A DNA stretch of 64,000 bases, taken from NCBI GenBank assembly GCA_031216445.1, contig CM062206.1, forward strand, positions 23,961,501-24,025,500, written 5' to 3'. Shown in pieces: positions 1 to 12,403 of the stretch (positions within the stretch are counted from its first letter, which is position 1; each line of letters starts with the position of its first letter). The position numbers and the translations under genes are program-made. Below the pieces are notes generated by a model. It saw only the letters and a program-made list of their open reading frames with translations, did not search any database and was not told the origin of the DNA. The DNA is from Lateolabrax maculatus (taxonomy: Eukaryota > Chordata > Actinopteri > Acropomatiformes > Lateolabracidae).

Positions 1-2388
1 CATACTCTATATGACTGTATATGGCGTAATAAACACATGCTTAACAGTTTAGGCAACAAAACTACTGGGTTAGGGACCAAAACTACTTTGTTGGTTTTAA
101 GAAAAGATTGTAGTTTGTGTTAAAATAAGTACGTACTTGACTAATGTCACTAACATACATACGTGATAACGTCACTTAAAATAACATAACGCTGACTTTT
201 GGTTTCACACGGGACACGAACAGCGGTCTCCTGGGTGTTTCTGTATTTATACTACATCACTTGACTTTAAATGCACTTATCTACATGACCCAAATGCAGT
301 GGTGAAAGTAGACCTTTTTTTTCTTAAGGGAACATCACAATACCTGAAAAATTTGAAAAAAAAAAACACTTAATGAAGAGGACTGTCAGATAAATGGAGC
401 ATAGCACGACATAATGTGTTTTATGCGGTTACAGTGATTTGAACCCTCTCTCAATCTCTCAAGATGCTGCGGAGGATCCTGGAGGAACAGGATCTCAATT
501 CCAGTTTGCATCATACCATTATCACCCAGCGTCATGATGGATGAGCTTTGACAAGTGGCTTTAAAATATGATATCTCAACCACACAGGACTAAACTATGT
601 CCTTCTGAAGGGATGAAAGCTTTGTCCCATTCACTCAAGTGACATGTTTATTCTCCCTCCAAACTAAAAGTCACCATAACACCTGTGTTACAGAAAATCA
701 CTGTCCCCAAAGTAGAGCTCCAAAATACCAAAAGAAATAGAGGATGTTAATGCAACATTGATCTCCCATTAAAGAACACATGAAATAAAATGCCCACATC
801 CTGCTTTTCCAAAATGTCAGTTGCCCGCCAACCTTATCTCCACACAGTGATACGGTTGGTTGATGTAGTTCCATAGAAAGTAAATAGTTCCTACACGAAA
901 CTGGGTCATGATTTCTGTACAGAGACATAGCTGTTGATTTTTTCGAATGTATTTCTTTCTTTCCAAAACTCGGAAACTCATACCAAAACAATCTAGATGG
1001 ATAAATAGCACTACAGGTAAGAGGAAAATTATGTATTTTTGATTTTGAGGTGAGCTGTCCCTTTAATGTTGCAATAGACATTACATACATGTTAGGAGAC
1101 ACGTATGTATGTATGCACGTATGTTTTTTTTACAGGGAAATAAACTTTTCCTGATTTTGCTGCCTCCTAGAGGATCCAAGGGGTGCCTGGATCCCACCTG
1201 GAGAACCCCTGTTCCACTTATCACATATTACAGCAACATATGATAAATTACTGTTTTGTTTGATTTCCCAGATCCTCTCTCTGCTTTTTACAGAGAAATC
1301 AAACAGTTTAGTCACAGTGGATTGCTATTTGAAATAAGTCAGAGAGGAACAGTGCAGACAGAAAACTCCAAATCTAAGAGGCGAGTTGAAAATGAAAGGA
1401 GACCTTGTAGGTCCGTCCTGGTTGTCACCTCTGGACGGTGAGCCTATCTGCTTGATATGCTTTACGCACCGACTCCCTATTTTTTGTTAATAAGTGGCTC
1501 ACACATCAATTATGAACCAACGCGTGCCGAGCCCCAGCTACAGCTGCAGGAAGCCGGCAAGAGTCCAGCTTCACTGCAGAGGAAAATGGAGGACAGAGGC
1601 AGGGAGAAGCACTGCCGTGGAATGAAAATGATGGGATGTGGTGAGTCACAGTGTATGAGCATGGGATACCAAGGCAACGCCAAATTGAGGAGGGGTTTCA
1701 TAGCTTAAGTTATTACAACAAAAAGACTGTAATCTTGCATAGAAGACAAAAAGCATTTCTTATTCCCTTTGAACCTTACACACAGTTCATTCATAGTTTA
1801 TGACAGTTGAAGAGGGACAGGTATGTGTGAGTCAAAATTGTAAGTGTTGCAATAGAAATAATGTCCCTCTGTAGATTTAATTTAGCATTAAACCGCTTGC
1901 AAAAGTTAGAAATCATATTCTAAGGGGGTCTAATTATACTGCTGTATCTTACTGTGCAGCCTCTGCTTCCTAACTAGAGGCAAGTCTGGCAAGTCCAACT
2001 TTTTAGCGATATGCTGTTCTATCGTGGTTTCACTTTATAAGATAAATGATATGGAAAACCATGCACAGGGGACCAGCAGTGGCTACTCCTGCATATTAAA
2101 TGCATCCGCTTTTGACTGCACTGCGCCGACAGGTTTTTACTCATTTGAATCAGCAATAAAGGCAAACAGCAAACAATAATGCAGCATTTCCATTATGTAA
2201 CTGCGTGCCTCAATAATGACCTTTGCTCTTACTTTGCACATTGTTTGAAATATGGCTCGTCATGCACTAAAAGGTGCCTCGTCATACAAAGCTGCTAGTG
2301 TAAAGTTACAAGATTATTAGAAATTGAGTCCTAACAGCTACAAAGAAAGGGGCTCTTTGACATTGTAATTTGTGATGATGCTGTACAA
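1..2388. other. Gene-free stretch, window start
   Basis: No frame here shows a recognisable domain. The longest frames are low-complexity chance frames with no family resemblance. The block near 110-300 and the segment ending near 1065 with a 'gtgagctgtccctttaa' motif have the feel of fish dispersed repeats, but I cannot name the family. No RNA gene or regulatory element is visible. Confidence 0.6.
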
Positions 2389-2698
2389 GTGTGTGTTTGT
2401 GTGTGTGTGTGTGGTTGTGTGTCTGGGAGTATATTTGTCATTGTTGCCCTTTCTGCAGGGTACACAGCATCCCTATATCTCCCCCCTAGTGGTTTTGGAA
2501 GTACTCCAGCCTCCATTGGTCTCATCTATCCACATTTGAGTTTGTGGGAATGTGTGTGTGAGGGTGTGTGTGTGTGTGTGTGTGTGTAACCCATCTATTC
2601 CTCCTAGAATGTGATTAATGGTAAGTGATGCCAGAGGCATTATCCTGATCATGACAGAGCAACACGACACCTCCAACCTCCAAATGAGCTCTCCAACT

Positions 2699-2736
<38 letters not shown>
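2389..2736. repeat. Cluster of three TG microsatellites
   Basis: Three (TG)n tracts lie at about 2389-2422 (interrupted), 2551-2587 (interrupted) and 2701-2736 (pure, about 18 units). They are separated by 110-130 bp of ordinary sequence. They create spurious Val/Cys and Thr/His-rich reading frames on both strands. Confidence 0.95.
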
Positions 2737-2739
<3 letters not shown>

Positions 2740-3018
2740 TCAGAGCTGTAGCAAGAAAGAAATACAAAAGGAAAAGAGGATAGAAATAAACAGTGAAAGA
2801 GGGATGGATGTACAATAAAGGAGGAGAGCTGTAGTGATGCAGAGAAAAACAGAACAGCTTGCTGTCATAAGGGAAGGCTAAAGGAGAGAAACAAAATAAC
2901 AAGAGTGATATGAAGAAGCAGAATAAGTTAGACAGGAGGACAACCCTGCAAGCAGAGTAGCCAAAAACTCCACTCAAGTAGTACTGTTACTTTACAGAGA
3001 TATTTAAAGTTTGATACT

Positions 3019-3038
3019 GGGGGGGGGGGGGGGGGGGG
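3019..3038. repeat. Poly-G run of 20
   Basis: Twenty consecutive G residues, far longer than any other G or C run in the window. Such runs can form G-quadruplex structures and are also a common place for length errors in assemblies. Confidence 0.95.
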
Positions 3039-3080
3039 CGCTCCTCAGAAAAAAAAGGGAGACAACTGCGCCTCAGCTTC

Positions 3081-3510
3081 CACATTTTGGCAAATTGGCA
3101 CCATTAAGAGTGGTGAATTAGCTGTTCGCAGCTCCTGTCTGCAGCGTACCCATGGATGTACAGACAACCACCACTGGATTATATAATACTGAAGAAAACT
3201 CATAAATATGAAGATTCTCGGGCAAGTACTGAGGGTCTTATTTCTATGATTTATAAGCATTTATTGACGTTTATTCACGATGGACATTAGAGATAGCGCA
3301 TTCCTCAGGATGTGGAAGTCCCACTGAATCTAAAAATATGTCTATCATGTCTTCGCGCTCAGATCAGACGGATTTAAGACTTGGAGCATGAGCTGCTAAT
3401 TTTGGCGCCTATTGTGGCAGTAGGTCGCCAAGAGTTCTAAAGTACCTTCATTTCCTCCATGAGCTGCTAATTTTGGCATACTTTTAATGGTGCCAATTTG
3501 CCAAGATGTG
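3081..3510. repeat. Foldback: 30-bp inverted repeat with nested direct repeat
   Basis: Bases 3081-3110 and 3481-3510 are reverse complements at 28 of 30 positions, with 370 bp between them. Weaker complementarity continues inward for about 20 bases. The interior also carries a 19-bp direct repeat (atgagctgctaattttggc) at 3388-3406 and 3459-3477. No coding frame is present. The layout fits a foldback/MITE-like element or a palindromic part of the surrounding DNA-element relic. Confidence 0.75.
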
Positions 3511-4348
3511 AACACAAAGCCATCAGCTAACCCACTGACTCCATAGCAACATTCTATTTTCTGTTTATAGCTTCCAAATTATGGGAACTTAGAGCATGAT
3601 TATCCCCTAAATACAAGTCAGTCAATGAATGTGGATTGAAAATAATTATCCCCAAGTAGGTTTTCAAATACATGGAATTTGTCTTGGAATATTGGTAATA
3701 TAATAATTATAAAATATATAGAAATAGAGATAAAAGAAAGATAACGCAAGTACTGCAAGTCAAGAAGTATAACTGTAAATTAGAAAAATAACAAATATTA
3801 TATAAATCATAGTCAAATATGTAAAATATGAAATGAAACAGCTGTATTAACCAGAAAGTAGCACAATGGTATATGGGAGTGTAACAGGGTGTATTGATGT
3901 ATCTCCTAAAGTAAACTTGAGTAGTAAACATTATGCTGCATTAAAAACTACTCAAAAACGTACTTAATTACATGTAACTGATTACTATCCATCTCTGCGG
4001 ACAAATAAAAAACATGCTGTTGCTGTGATCATTCGTCCAGTTTGGGACCAGGAAGTGAAAGCTGCACGGGTACTACTGATGATGCTGGACGGTCAGACGC
4101 ATCTTTGAGCTACATGGAACAAGTCACAGATGGACAGGAAGAGACGGAGAGAGGTAGGTACTGTAATGATTGAGGTAAACAGAGGGGAAAACACACTGAC
4201 TGAACTGTCTTGCTGTGATGAGAAGCTATTTTTTTTCCAGGTATCAGACAGTAATTAGGGAGCAGCATCAGGTAATTAGGGAGGCCTCTGGCTGATGAAT
4301 GATGCACTGCTGTCACCTGGATGGGATTTATGCTGACAACCAGGAGCC

Positions 4349-4350
<2 letters not shown>

Positions 4351-4392
<42 letters not shown>
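4351..4392. repeat. (GT)21 microsatellite
   Basis: Uninterrupted GT dinucleotide tract of 42 bp. Confidence 0.97.
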
Positions 4393-4393
<1 letters not shown>

Positions 4394-4755
4394 TTTAACC
4401 TACTGCGTGAGGAGATTTTGAGAAATGACAGCATTTCTATGCTGTGAGGACTTTCTCCACAAGGTTCTGACATTTTGGCACAGGGAAGGAGGGAGGGCAT
4501 TGTGGTAAGTGTGGCCATTCTGGCAAAGGGAGTTATTTTGCAACACAAACTTTCATATTCAAGTCTTGAAATTGTTCTTGTTATTTTAATTATATAATAT
4601 CTCCCTGCAGTGACTGAGTCTGGTGTGTTTACCTTTTATATATTTGCACTTAACTGCTAAAAAAAATGTGTATATATATAATATATATATAAGCCAAGTG
4701 TATTTCATATTTCATTTTAAAAAAGGTCCACACTTGGACACAAAAAGGTCCAGCT

Positions 4756-4808
<53 letters not shown>
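4756..4808. repeat. (CA)n microsatellite with one CATA interruption
   Basis: A CA tract of about 53 bp with a single T interruption near its middle. A short (TA)n tract lies about 70 bp upstream at 4670-4691. Confidence 0.95.
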
Positions 4809-7800
4809 GGAGCCTTATTAGCCTTGTCCTCCAGTGGAATTCCCATCATCCCCGTAGGGCTTCATACACCGAGGCAACATTTAATATGCAGAATTCCCAA
4901 CAATGTGAATTCCTGCTGGCGCCAGGGACCGACGGTGTCCCTCCAGCAGCGCTCCAACCTGAGACGGCCAAAATACTGGAGCACAATGCCAGCCAGTAAG
5001 GGTTGCCCACACTGACATGACACAACTGCCTTTGGCTGTCACACAGCCCACTTAGTATTACTGAACACAATTGCCTCCTATTATGTATATTTGTCATTGT
5101 TTTTTTTTGTTTGTTTGTTTTTTGTGTTTGTTTTTGCAACGCGGATTCACCATTGGACTTTGGCATCCATTAACAGCATAGATACTGTTAAGACATCCTG
5201 CTGCCTGAAATCTCAAGGCTGAGGCATTCAGGGCCCTGTGGGCCTGAAGTGTAGGGTGATTGCTGGAGATTTATGCAGATTCACTTGGACAGGATGACAA
5301 ACATATCTGCTGCCCTGCTGTATGGTTAAGAGAGTGTCCACAGACAGACACTGTTGGAGTCAACTTGTGCTGTTTGTTAATGTCAGCAGGCCTGAGGGCA
5401 GCTATCAGCAGGATTGTTTTTTAACTTCAAAACATATTGACATTGCTCGGAAAAGGGATGTGACTTACCATCTCCATGTGTTTAACAGAAAAACAAATCA
5501 AATAAAACTTAATTTAATTCGTGGAGAGCAAAAACTATCAACAGGAGCTCTGGCTTCAAAAAAAGACGCTCAGGATAACAGCGACCTTTGTCTCAACAGA
5601 ACGTACCCCTTTTTTCAATCAAAATAGCCATAAGTGCTTCCTTAATGCTTTCTTTAAGTCGCCCATCGCCACCAGTCATTTCGGTGTCGTAGCTGGAGGC
5701 AACTTTCAGCACCTGATCCCTGGCAAAACTGTCAGGAAGCTCCTCTCGAGGTTCAGCTGGGAACGTGAATGCTGTAGTGAAAGTGTGTGTACAGTATGCT
5801 GTGCGTGTGTGTGTCACCAGGAGAGGCAGGTATATTAAGAGCTTTTCCATCTTTTGGGTGCCAATGAGGCCGAACTATAGACTGATGGATTGTTCAAAAG
5901 CAGGAGACTGTGGAGAGAGGGTGTGGGGATGGTGTGGAGGGTGTTCAGGGGGGAAATGAGTGATTGCTAATACATAAGCCAGAGTGAAAAGGACGGAAGG
6001 AGGGAGATTGAGAAAGGCAAAGATGATTGATTGACATTTGGTGAGAGACAGGCTAAGAGCCAGGAGATGCATGACCAAAAAAAAAAAAAAAAGGGAAAGA
6101 AATGATTGAAAAGAGAGAGAGGGCAGTGATTGATTGTGGAATATTACATTGAAAGGATGAGAGACAGTAAGATGGGGTGTTGGGGTGAGAAGAGGGCGGG
6201 GAGAGAAAGAGAGAGGTGTGTGTATATCTTAGGACAGTGGATGGGCACGCTTTGATCCAGTTATGACTGACTGGTTTAACAGTCAGCTGGGTCGGAGGCA
6301 GGAACTTCTACATACGTTCAAAATATTATCGGAACAGCTGCACTTAGTTTTTCACCTCCGCTGCAGAGGAAACCAGGAAGCTTTCCATGTTTTGTAAGTG
6401 TACCTCATTATATATTTGTGAGACATCTCCCACCCCACAGCACTAATTCCTTCAACAGTCATGTCAAACTCACCACTCTGCTGCCTTTAGTGTATCTCAT
6501 CTTCTACTTAAACTTTTTTTTTTATTTGTGTTCAGCTACAACAGAGGAACACAGAAACAGATTAATTCATAATAAAAGATGTCCAGCAGCTTCAAAGGGC
6601 AAAATCCTTCCCTTTCCTGGTAGGCTCTTAATGTGAAATATCTGGAGGAAGTGTTATGTTTTACTTAACAGGGATGAAGAAAAAAGGGAGTGAAAGTAGA
6701 AGTGATTGGCCTAAATAAGTGAATAAGTACAGTATTTCTGTTAAAAAGACAACAGGATTGTATAAATGTATTTTATACAAAATGTATCATTAGTGCACAT
6801 AATTCTACTCCTCACCCAGTGTTTTTTACACAACCTTTATAGTGACCAGCCTTTATTTCTGGTCTGGTTTTATTCTGGCTTTATTTCCGTCTTTGCTGAA
6901 GGCCCAGCCCACCCGCTGATGACGGATTCCTCCTGACCCTGTGTCCACCTGCAAGCTTACCACAGGTTAGCCGCCGTGCTGTCTGTGTTCACACTGTAGC
7001 CTCATTAACTGTACAGCCACAGCGCTCTCACCCTGACAGCCGGGCCCGCTCTGAGCTCTGGGGTTTATTACTGTGCCATTGTGAGGGCACTCTGTCACAT
7101 CTTGTGCTCCTCGCGTTGCTCAAAAGAACACGTTGTTTTTGTTTTATTCCCTATGAAATTTATGCAAATCAAGCTGTGGCAAATATATGCCACTGAACAG
7201 AGCTCTGCACGGTAAACAGCACCTTCATCACGCAGAGTGCCAAGCACAAATTACTTCAGCTTTAAGACTAATCCACCAAAGGCTGGCACCCATAAACCCC
7301 TTTGTAATTGGAGCATTCTCTGATCTAATCAGACTTGTGGGCCATGATGCCTGCAAATTACAAAACATCACAGCAGTCACACTGAACGGTCACACTCACC
7401 CAGCCCTGACACCACCTCAGCCAGTGTCAGTCAATTGGCTGGGATCTTTTTTGGCATGGTTAAGACTAAAAAAACAAATATTTTATCTGTCATAAAGTGA
7501 AATTTTGCGAAATTTTTAGAGTTTGCATATGTGTGTCCAAAGCAAGGTGCAACAAGGCTTTATTTTCTGTCCAGTGCTATAGGCAGCTTTCATCTCAGTG
7601 GGCCAAATTGCTGCATGATCTGATTGTGTTGGTGATACAGTATGATTGTGGGTGATTGTAGCCGCAGTCATTATGCTAGCATGAGTGGATATCATGAATA
7701 CACACAAGCGTTAATGCGTTCTGGGGCCTTAAATGACTTTTGATCTTGTTGATGCAAGACACACATTCTGCATTCATTTAATTTATTTGATTTTTTACAA

Positions 7801-8430
7801 CCAGCTTTTTCTCTTAAAGCTTTTGTACAGCAAAGTGCACGTTAATGATTGATACAAAAGACTCAGGGTTATTGACAAATCTCTTATTTCTGCCCCATAT
7901 CACAGATTTCTGCATGAGAATCTGTGTGTAAGCTCAGCTGGGCCGTGCAGAAATACCCCCCCCTAAAAAAAAAAAAAGCAGTTCTGCACCAGAATGAGTG
8001 GAAAGAAGCTAATTTAAAGTTTTGGACTGACCTGGTCAAGACCCAAAGGCTGGACCCAAGCCCAACTGAGAGGCTCTGGTGGAAGCTGAGCTGAGGAATG
8101 AATACTCAAAAACCTGCTGAATGCAGACCCTTCAGCATGTAGGATATGGATTGATTTGGTATCTACATTCTTGTCACTAGTCGGAGAAGTTGAACAACAG
8201 GATGATTCTGCAAAACCTCAGTGTGTTTAGTTAAAAAAATCATAACCCACCCCGCTTTCTCTTCTCCCTCCTCTCTTCTCCTCTGTACTCCTTGTTTTAT
8301 TCTTCTCCCTTGTTCCTCCTCCACGCTCCCCTCGTCTCCTGTCCCAAGCCCTGCTAATCTGTTGCGACATTTTATTGCTCAACAAAATAATTTAACCTCA
8401 CACACAGAGGGAGGGGGGGGGAGTGAGAAT

Positions 8431-8431
<1 letters not shown>
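4809..8431. other. Gene-free stretch with low-complexity tracts
   Basis: No coding frame with a recognisable domain. It holds a T/G-rich tract at about 5100-5137, an A16 run at 6077-6092 and a purine-biased segment listed separately. Several moderately long frames (for example near 5322-5627 and 7187-7495) have no family resemblance and I treat them as chance frames. Confidence 0.6.
5885..6230 (+). repeat. Purine-rich low-complexity tract
   Basis: About 350 bp of plus strand dominated by A and G (words such as gagagaggg, gggaaagaaatg, gaagagggcgggg), including the A16 run. Such asymmetry can form triplex DNA. Here it may equally be decayed GA-rich simple sequence. Confidence 0.6.

Positions 8432-8461
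<30 letters not shown>
8432..8461. repeat. (CA)15 microsatellite
   Basis: Pure CA dinucleotide tract of about 30 bp, just after a G-rich run at 8410-8421. Confidence 0.95.
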
Positions 8462-8462
<1 letters not shown>

Positions 8463-8624
8463 ATACAGACTAAGGACAGGCGAGCGACATTCACACACGC
8501 CCATGGGGCTGCTAAGCTGCAGAGTGTGAGGTGATGTGAACCAAACTCTGGGCCTTCAACAGTTTAAAATCTCACCTCAAAACCCCTGCTACATCTTCAT
8601 ACTGCTTGGTTAGACCTACCACTG

Positions 8625-8625
8625 A

Positions 8626-8656
<31 letters not shown>

Positions 8657-8660
8657 TGTG
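8625..8660. repeat. (GT)n microsatellite, interrupted
   Basis: GT tract with two GTTTG interruptions. Confidence 0.9.
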
Positions 8661-8899
8661 TCTGAGAGATGGAGTGTGACACAGAGAGAGGGCTTAAGTC
8701 AATAACAGACCAGCTACAAACAGGGAAATGTTTATGTAGTTATGCAAACTGTTTCCACTTCTACTGTGGATTTGAATAATTACCATGTATATTACAATGT
8801 ATGGTAGATGCATTACAATATGCAAGGTACACATTGTGTATTTCATATTGTTTCTCTCATCACTGCTGATGGTCCACACTCCTTTTTAATTATTCCCAT

Positions 8900-8985
8900 C
8901 AGTGATCTGCTAATCTTTTGAATATCACTTCAATTTATGCTGCAAGACTGATTCTGCTTTGTCATGCTAATAAAGCACTGTTGAA
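8900..8985 (+). mobile_element. Short LINE-like 3' end
   Basis: The segment ends with a 'catgctaataaagcac' polyadenylation-type motif followed by TTGAATTGAA repeats. This resembles the 3' tail of CR1/L2-type fish LINEs, which often terminate in AATAAAGC plus TTGAA repeats. Only the extreme 3' end is present, so it would be a heavily 5'-truncated copy. No coding sequence remains. Assignment rests on the tail alone. Confidence 0.5.
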
Positions 8986-9087
8986 TTGAACTGTATCGAG
9001 AGAGAGGGCCTGGAGATGGACAAAATGAGGGGGTAAATTAGGTTGACAAAGAGAGTAAGTGCATGTGTGAATAAGTGTGTGACTGTC

Positions 9088-9696
9088 TGTGTGTGTGTGC
9101 GTGTGTGGGGATTGGTGCTGAATATGAGTGTGAGTGCAGCAGCAATCAATGAAAGCATCTGAGTAGGGAGCTCTAAAGGCAATTATTCCCCCTCACACCT
9201 GAGAATAAGAAAATCAATATGCATGAAAGTTTTCTCAATGGAAAAAGTACCAGAAGAAACACACTCTCTGGCACACACAAACACACACATACTGTATATA
9301 GTCACACACATTACGAGGGTCTACCATAAGTTGAGCAGTGGAGATTAGCCAAACAGACCTGAAACAAACATCATTTTGCATTAGGAAGATGTACGCACAC
9401 ACACACACTCTCCACCTAGACACAATATACCACACAAGAGCTCGCAGCAGCGATGTGGTTGCTCGGCACACACGTAGCCTCACCTTAACCTGCATCCCTT
9501 TAGCTATAAATCCATACTGCACACACACACATACAAACATGTAGGGACATGCTGCAGACATGCACCCCGACCACACGCACATAAACGCCCACCCAGCAAC
9601 ACCTTGGGGTATAGAGGTGTTCTAGTGAGATAAAGATGGAACAGGCTGCTAACATAGTATTTGCTGGGAGGCCCGCAGGAAGCAGAGACGTAGACA

Positions 9697-9744
<48 letters not shown>
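9088..9744. repeat. Region dense in TG and CA tracts
   Basis: Short TG tracts near 9088-9107 and CA tracts near 9278-9290, 9395-9410 and 9521-9532 lead to a long (GT)n tract at 9698-9744. The conceptual proteins from this region are simple-repeat artefacts. Confidence 0.85.
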
Positions 9745-9747
<3 letters not shown>

Positions 9748-9857
9748 TGTGCGTGCGTGTACAGTACAATGCAAGGGGAGTTCCTTGTGAGATGCCAACA
9801 TGTCTGTGTTCGTGTCAGAGGGAAAATGCTTTGTTGCAGTGCAGAGCTGAAATCTAG

Positions 9858-12403
9858 TTAAGATAGTTCCATACACAGAGAACAGAAGCTTCCTGCATTG
9901 TTTATGTATTTGAAAGCTTCTGATATATAATAAAAGAAGAAATCCCTTCCGTCTTGCCAGCATGAAATCTTACATGTTGAATATGGATAAAGATATAAAT
10001 ACTAAGACTCATAAATACTGCATATTCAAATGAATTAAAATTCCATCAAGTTTCAATCAAAGTTCCCGAGTTAGAACATTTATTTCCTAACTGCATAAAA
10101 GCACAGTCTGTTCTTGTGTTTCATTCACATTAATAATGAATTGTCTACAATTCACAGAGGAATTTGTCAACACTGTTTAATTTCCAACAAATAATTTAGA
10201 ATGCAACGTGTATGGTTGAAGTCTTTTACAGTTATTTATTTTGCTCTAAAATATCTTGTAGTTTACTGCTAAAATGACATCACTCGAACTGATCGGCTGT
10301 TTTTAAAAAGGATGTCTGTCATCTACCTTGTATGTATTATGCAAATTGTTTATAACTTGGAATATTTTTAATGCAAAGTTTTCTTCTTTTTTTTTTTTTT
10401 CTTCTTTAGCATTTTTGTATTGAATCCTAAAATCAAACTATGACCACATTCCTTATGTGGCTGTTCATGTCAAACTAAGTAGATAATATACCTGCTACTT
10501 AGTCCCGAAAAATGTTTAACTTCAACTTTAACAGAATTAATTTTCTTTCACAAATATTTCTAATCGCGTCTTCTTTTTAAAAAATGTCTGTGCTTGCTGT
10601 TAAACTCAATGAAACGCAACGCTTTGCGCTCATTCTTCACAATAAAAGCCTGCAGGAACTATTGGACTTGGTATGGTAGACTTGCAATGTGAAACATCTG
10701 TGCAGGAAGTGCTGAGTTTCATTAACAATGAAGAACAGGAAGAAAGGAGGAAGTGTTGAGTTTAAATTCACAGTGGAACAGAGGAAATTAGGAATAATAG
10801 CTAATATAAGCCTGTTACAGGTAAAAGGTCTGGTTCTCTATGTGGTTGAGGTACTTGAAGTATCTGAGCTCACGTATCACTGCAGGGTATGTTTCCAGGC
10901 TTAAGTTTCATGACTTTTCTGACATTGCATCTTTCAATTGACTTTGTATGTTGTGTGACAGACTAGCCTTGGACATGGCTTAGTAAATGACTTCCAACCT
11001 GCTGTCTCCGTTGAAACCCAGGACATCTTTACAGGCCTAAGGAGACAGCCCTACATTGCCCTTGCTTGCACAATAAGAACTTCAAAAACTTTATTCTGCA
11101 GCTCATTCCTCATTGACTCCGTGCATGAATGGCTCATTTCCAGTTATTGCTTTATTTTCAAAATCCATCTCTCTCTGCCTATTCACTGTCTGTCAGCTTT
11201 ATGAGTATATTTTTTTCATTATGGGTCTTCACTATGTATATTGATAAAGCCCGTGGCCAGAACTAGGCGGACTGAAATCAGAGTGACATTTGGAAAAAGA
11301 AATACTAGGATGATAAATGCTTTGCCTGGATCTCAGATTTCGCTCACCTGAAAAGATTATTGTTTCAGGTTGACATTTGGAGCCCGATGCAGAGCCCATA
11401 ATGCCTAGTAAATCTGTTCCTGTTTCCTCCTGCAGGCCAGTCTTTTTTCTTTGTACACTTGTACAGACATTTAGTTTGATTTGAAGTAAAATTTCGGGGA
11501 TATTGGCCAATGGAGACATATGGATTCACCAGAAAGAACCAAAATAAAACATAGTTTCTTCCCTCGACCAGAGCATGTCCAGGGGTACCACTACCTGTAA
11601 CATTGCAGGCCTGAGTAAGTTTTGCATACTTTATGCATACACACTTATTTGATTACCTTGATAATATCAATGACACTGTGATTAATTACTATGCATTAAA
11701 AGTAAAAATGAAACTAGTCAATTATAGGTGTAGTGCAATAGTCATTATTTTATTTTAGTCATCTCGGTTGCCCTACTGATTTGTTAACATACCATTTAGC
11801 CACCTTAGATAAAGGCTGATTTTATTATTATCATTCTGATGTATAGTTATGTGATTTTGCAGATTCAGACAAGGATCCTGGCGATGAACCTTCAGCTTCA
11901 TTCGCACATCGGGGCATTTATGCATTTGCCTTCTTTAAAACTTTATCTGCTTTGACTTGGGATGGGGATGTTTCACTTTTGCTATACTTATATAGGGTGG
12001 CTTATACTGTCATTCAGGGCGAATCCCAATTTTTATCACGTGTGAAATAGCTAAATATGGCTAATTTGACCTACAAATAAACTGATTCAACTGTTAAAAT
12101 CCCTGTTTCTATGTGTCAAGTCAGCCACCCTCAGACAATTATACTGACCATGAAAACCATCCAGCAGTACCTGCAGGCCATGCAGTCACGTGGGGATAGT
12201 GATGTGGCAGCCCTTGTTGCCCCACCTGGACCTCATTGTAAGCCTTAATATTTCATTTTTCATATGAAATATATTGTACTTCATTAATTTCTTTCATCTG
12301 GATTAATTATTAATTTATGTACTTTAAAAAAGTAAATTACTTAGTGCTTAACACTTAGTGCAGGATCCGATTCTCATGCTTTTCTCACTTTCAGATATTT
12401 CAG
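9858..12403. other. Gene-free AT-rich stretch
   Basis: No recognisable coding or RNA gene. The last part (about 11570-12400) could be the decayed 5' part of the hAT element that follows, because it includes glutamine/alanine-type coding-like sequence near 12120-12240. I cannot prove that. Confidence 0.55.

Larger units (their letters stand above)
2953..3997. mobile_element. Probable DNA-element relic with 'CAGAG' ends
   Basis: The left end (cagagtagccaaaaactcc, then an 'actcaagtag' word) and the right end (…gtaactgattactatcc then atctctg) resemble paired ends of short fish DNA elements that carry ACTCAAGTA/AAGTACTT words and CAGAGRTG tips. The 8 bases flanking the two tips do not match each other, so no target-site duplication supports this pairing. 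The interior holds a G20 run and a foldback. No transposase frame is present, so it would be non-autonomous. The pairing of the two ends is inference. Confidence 0.4.

Noticed and set aside
2615..2977. 120-residue frame with a His/Thr repeat and hydrophobic stretch, resembling a membrane protein
   Set aside because: The His/Thr run is the antisense of a CA/TG microsatellite, and the remainder is Phe/Leu/Ser-rich AT composition with no homology signal.
4756..4808. Regularly spaced repeats as a CRISPR-like array
   Set aside because: It is a simple CA microsatellite with no spacers, and the genome is clearly eukaryotic.
4623..5015. 130-residue plus-strand frame
   Set aside because: Its core is a translated CA microsatellite with no recognisable domain outside it.
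9500..9963. Overlapping Cys/Val and His/Thr-rich frames on both strands
   Set aside because: They are translations of the (GT)n tract at 9698-9744.
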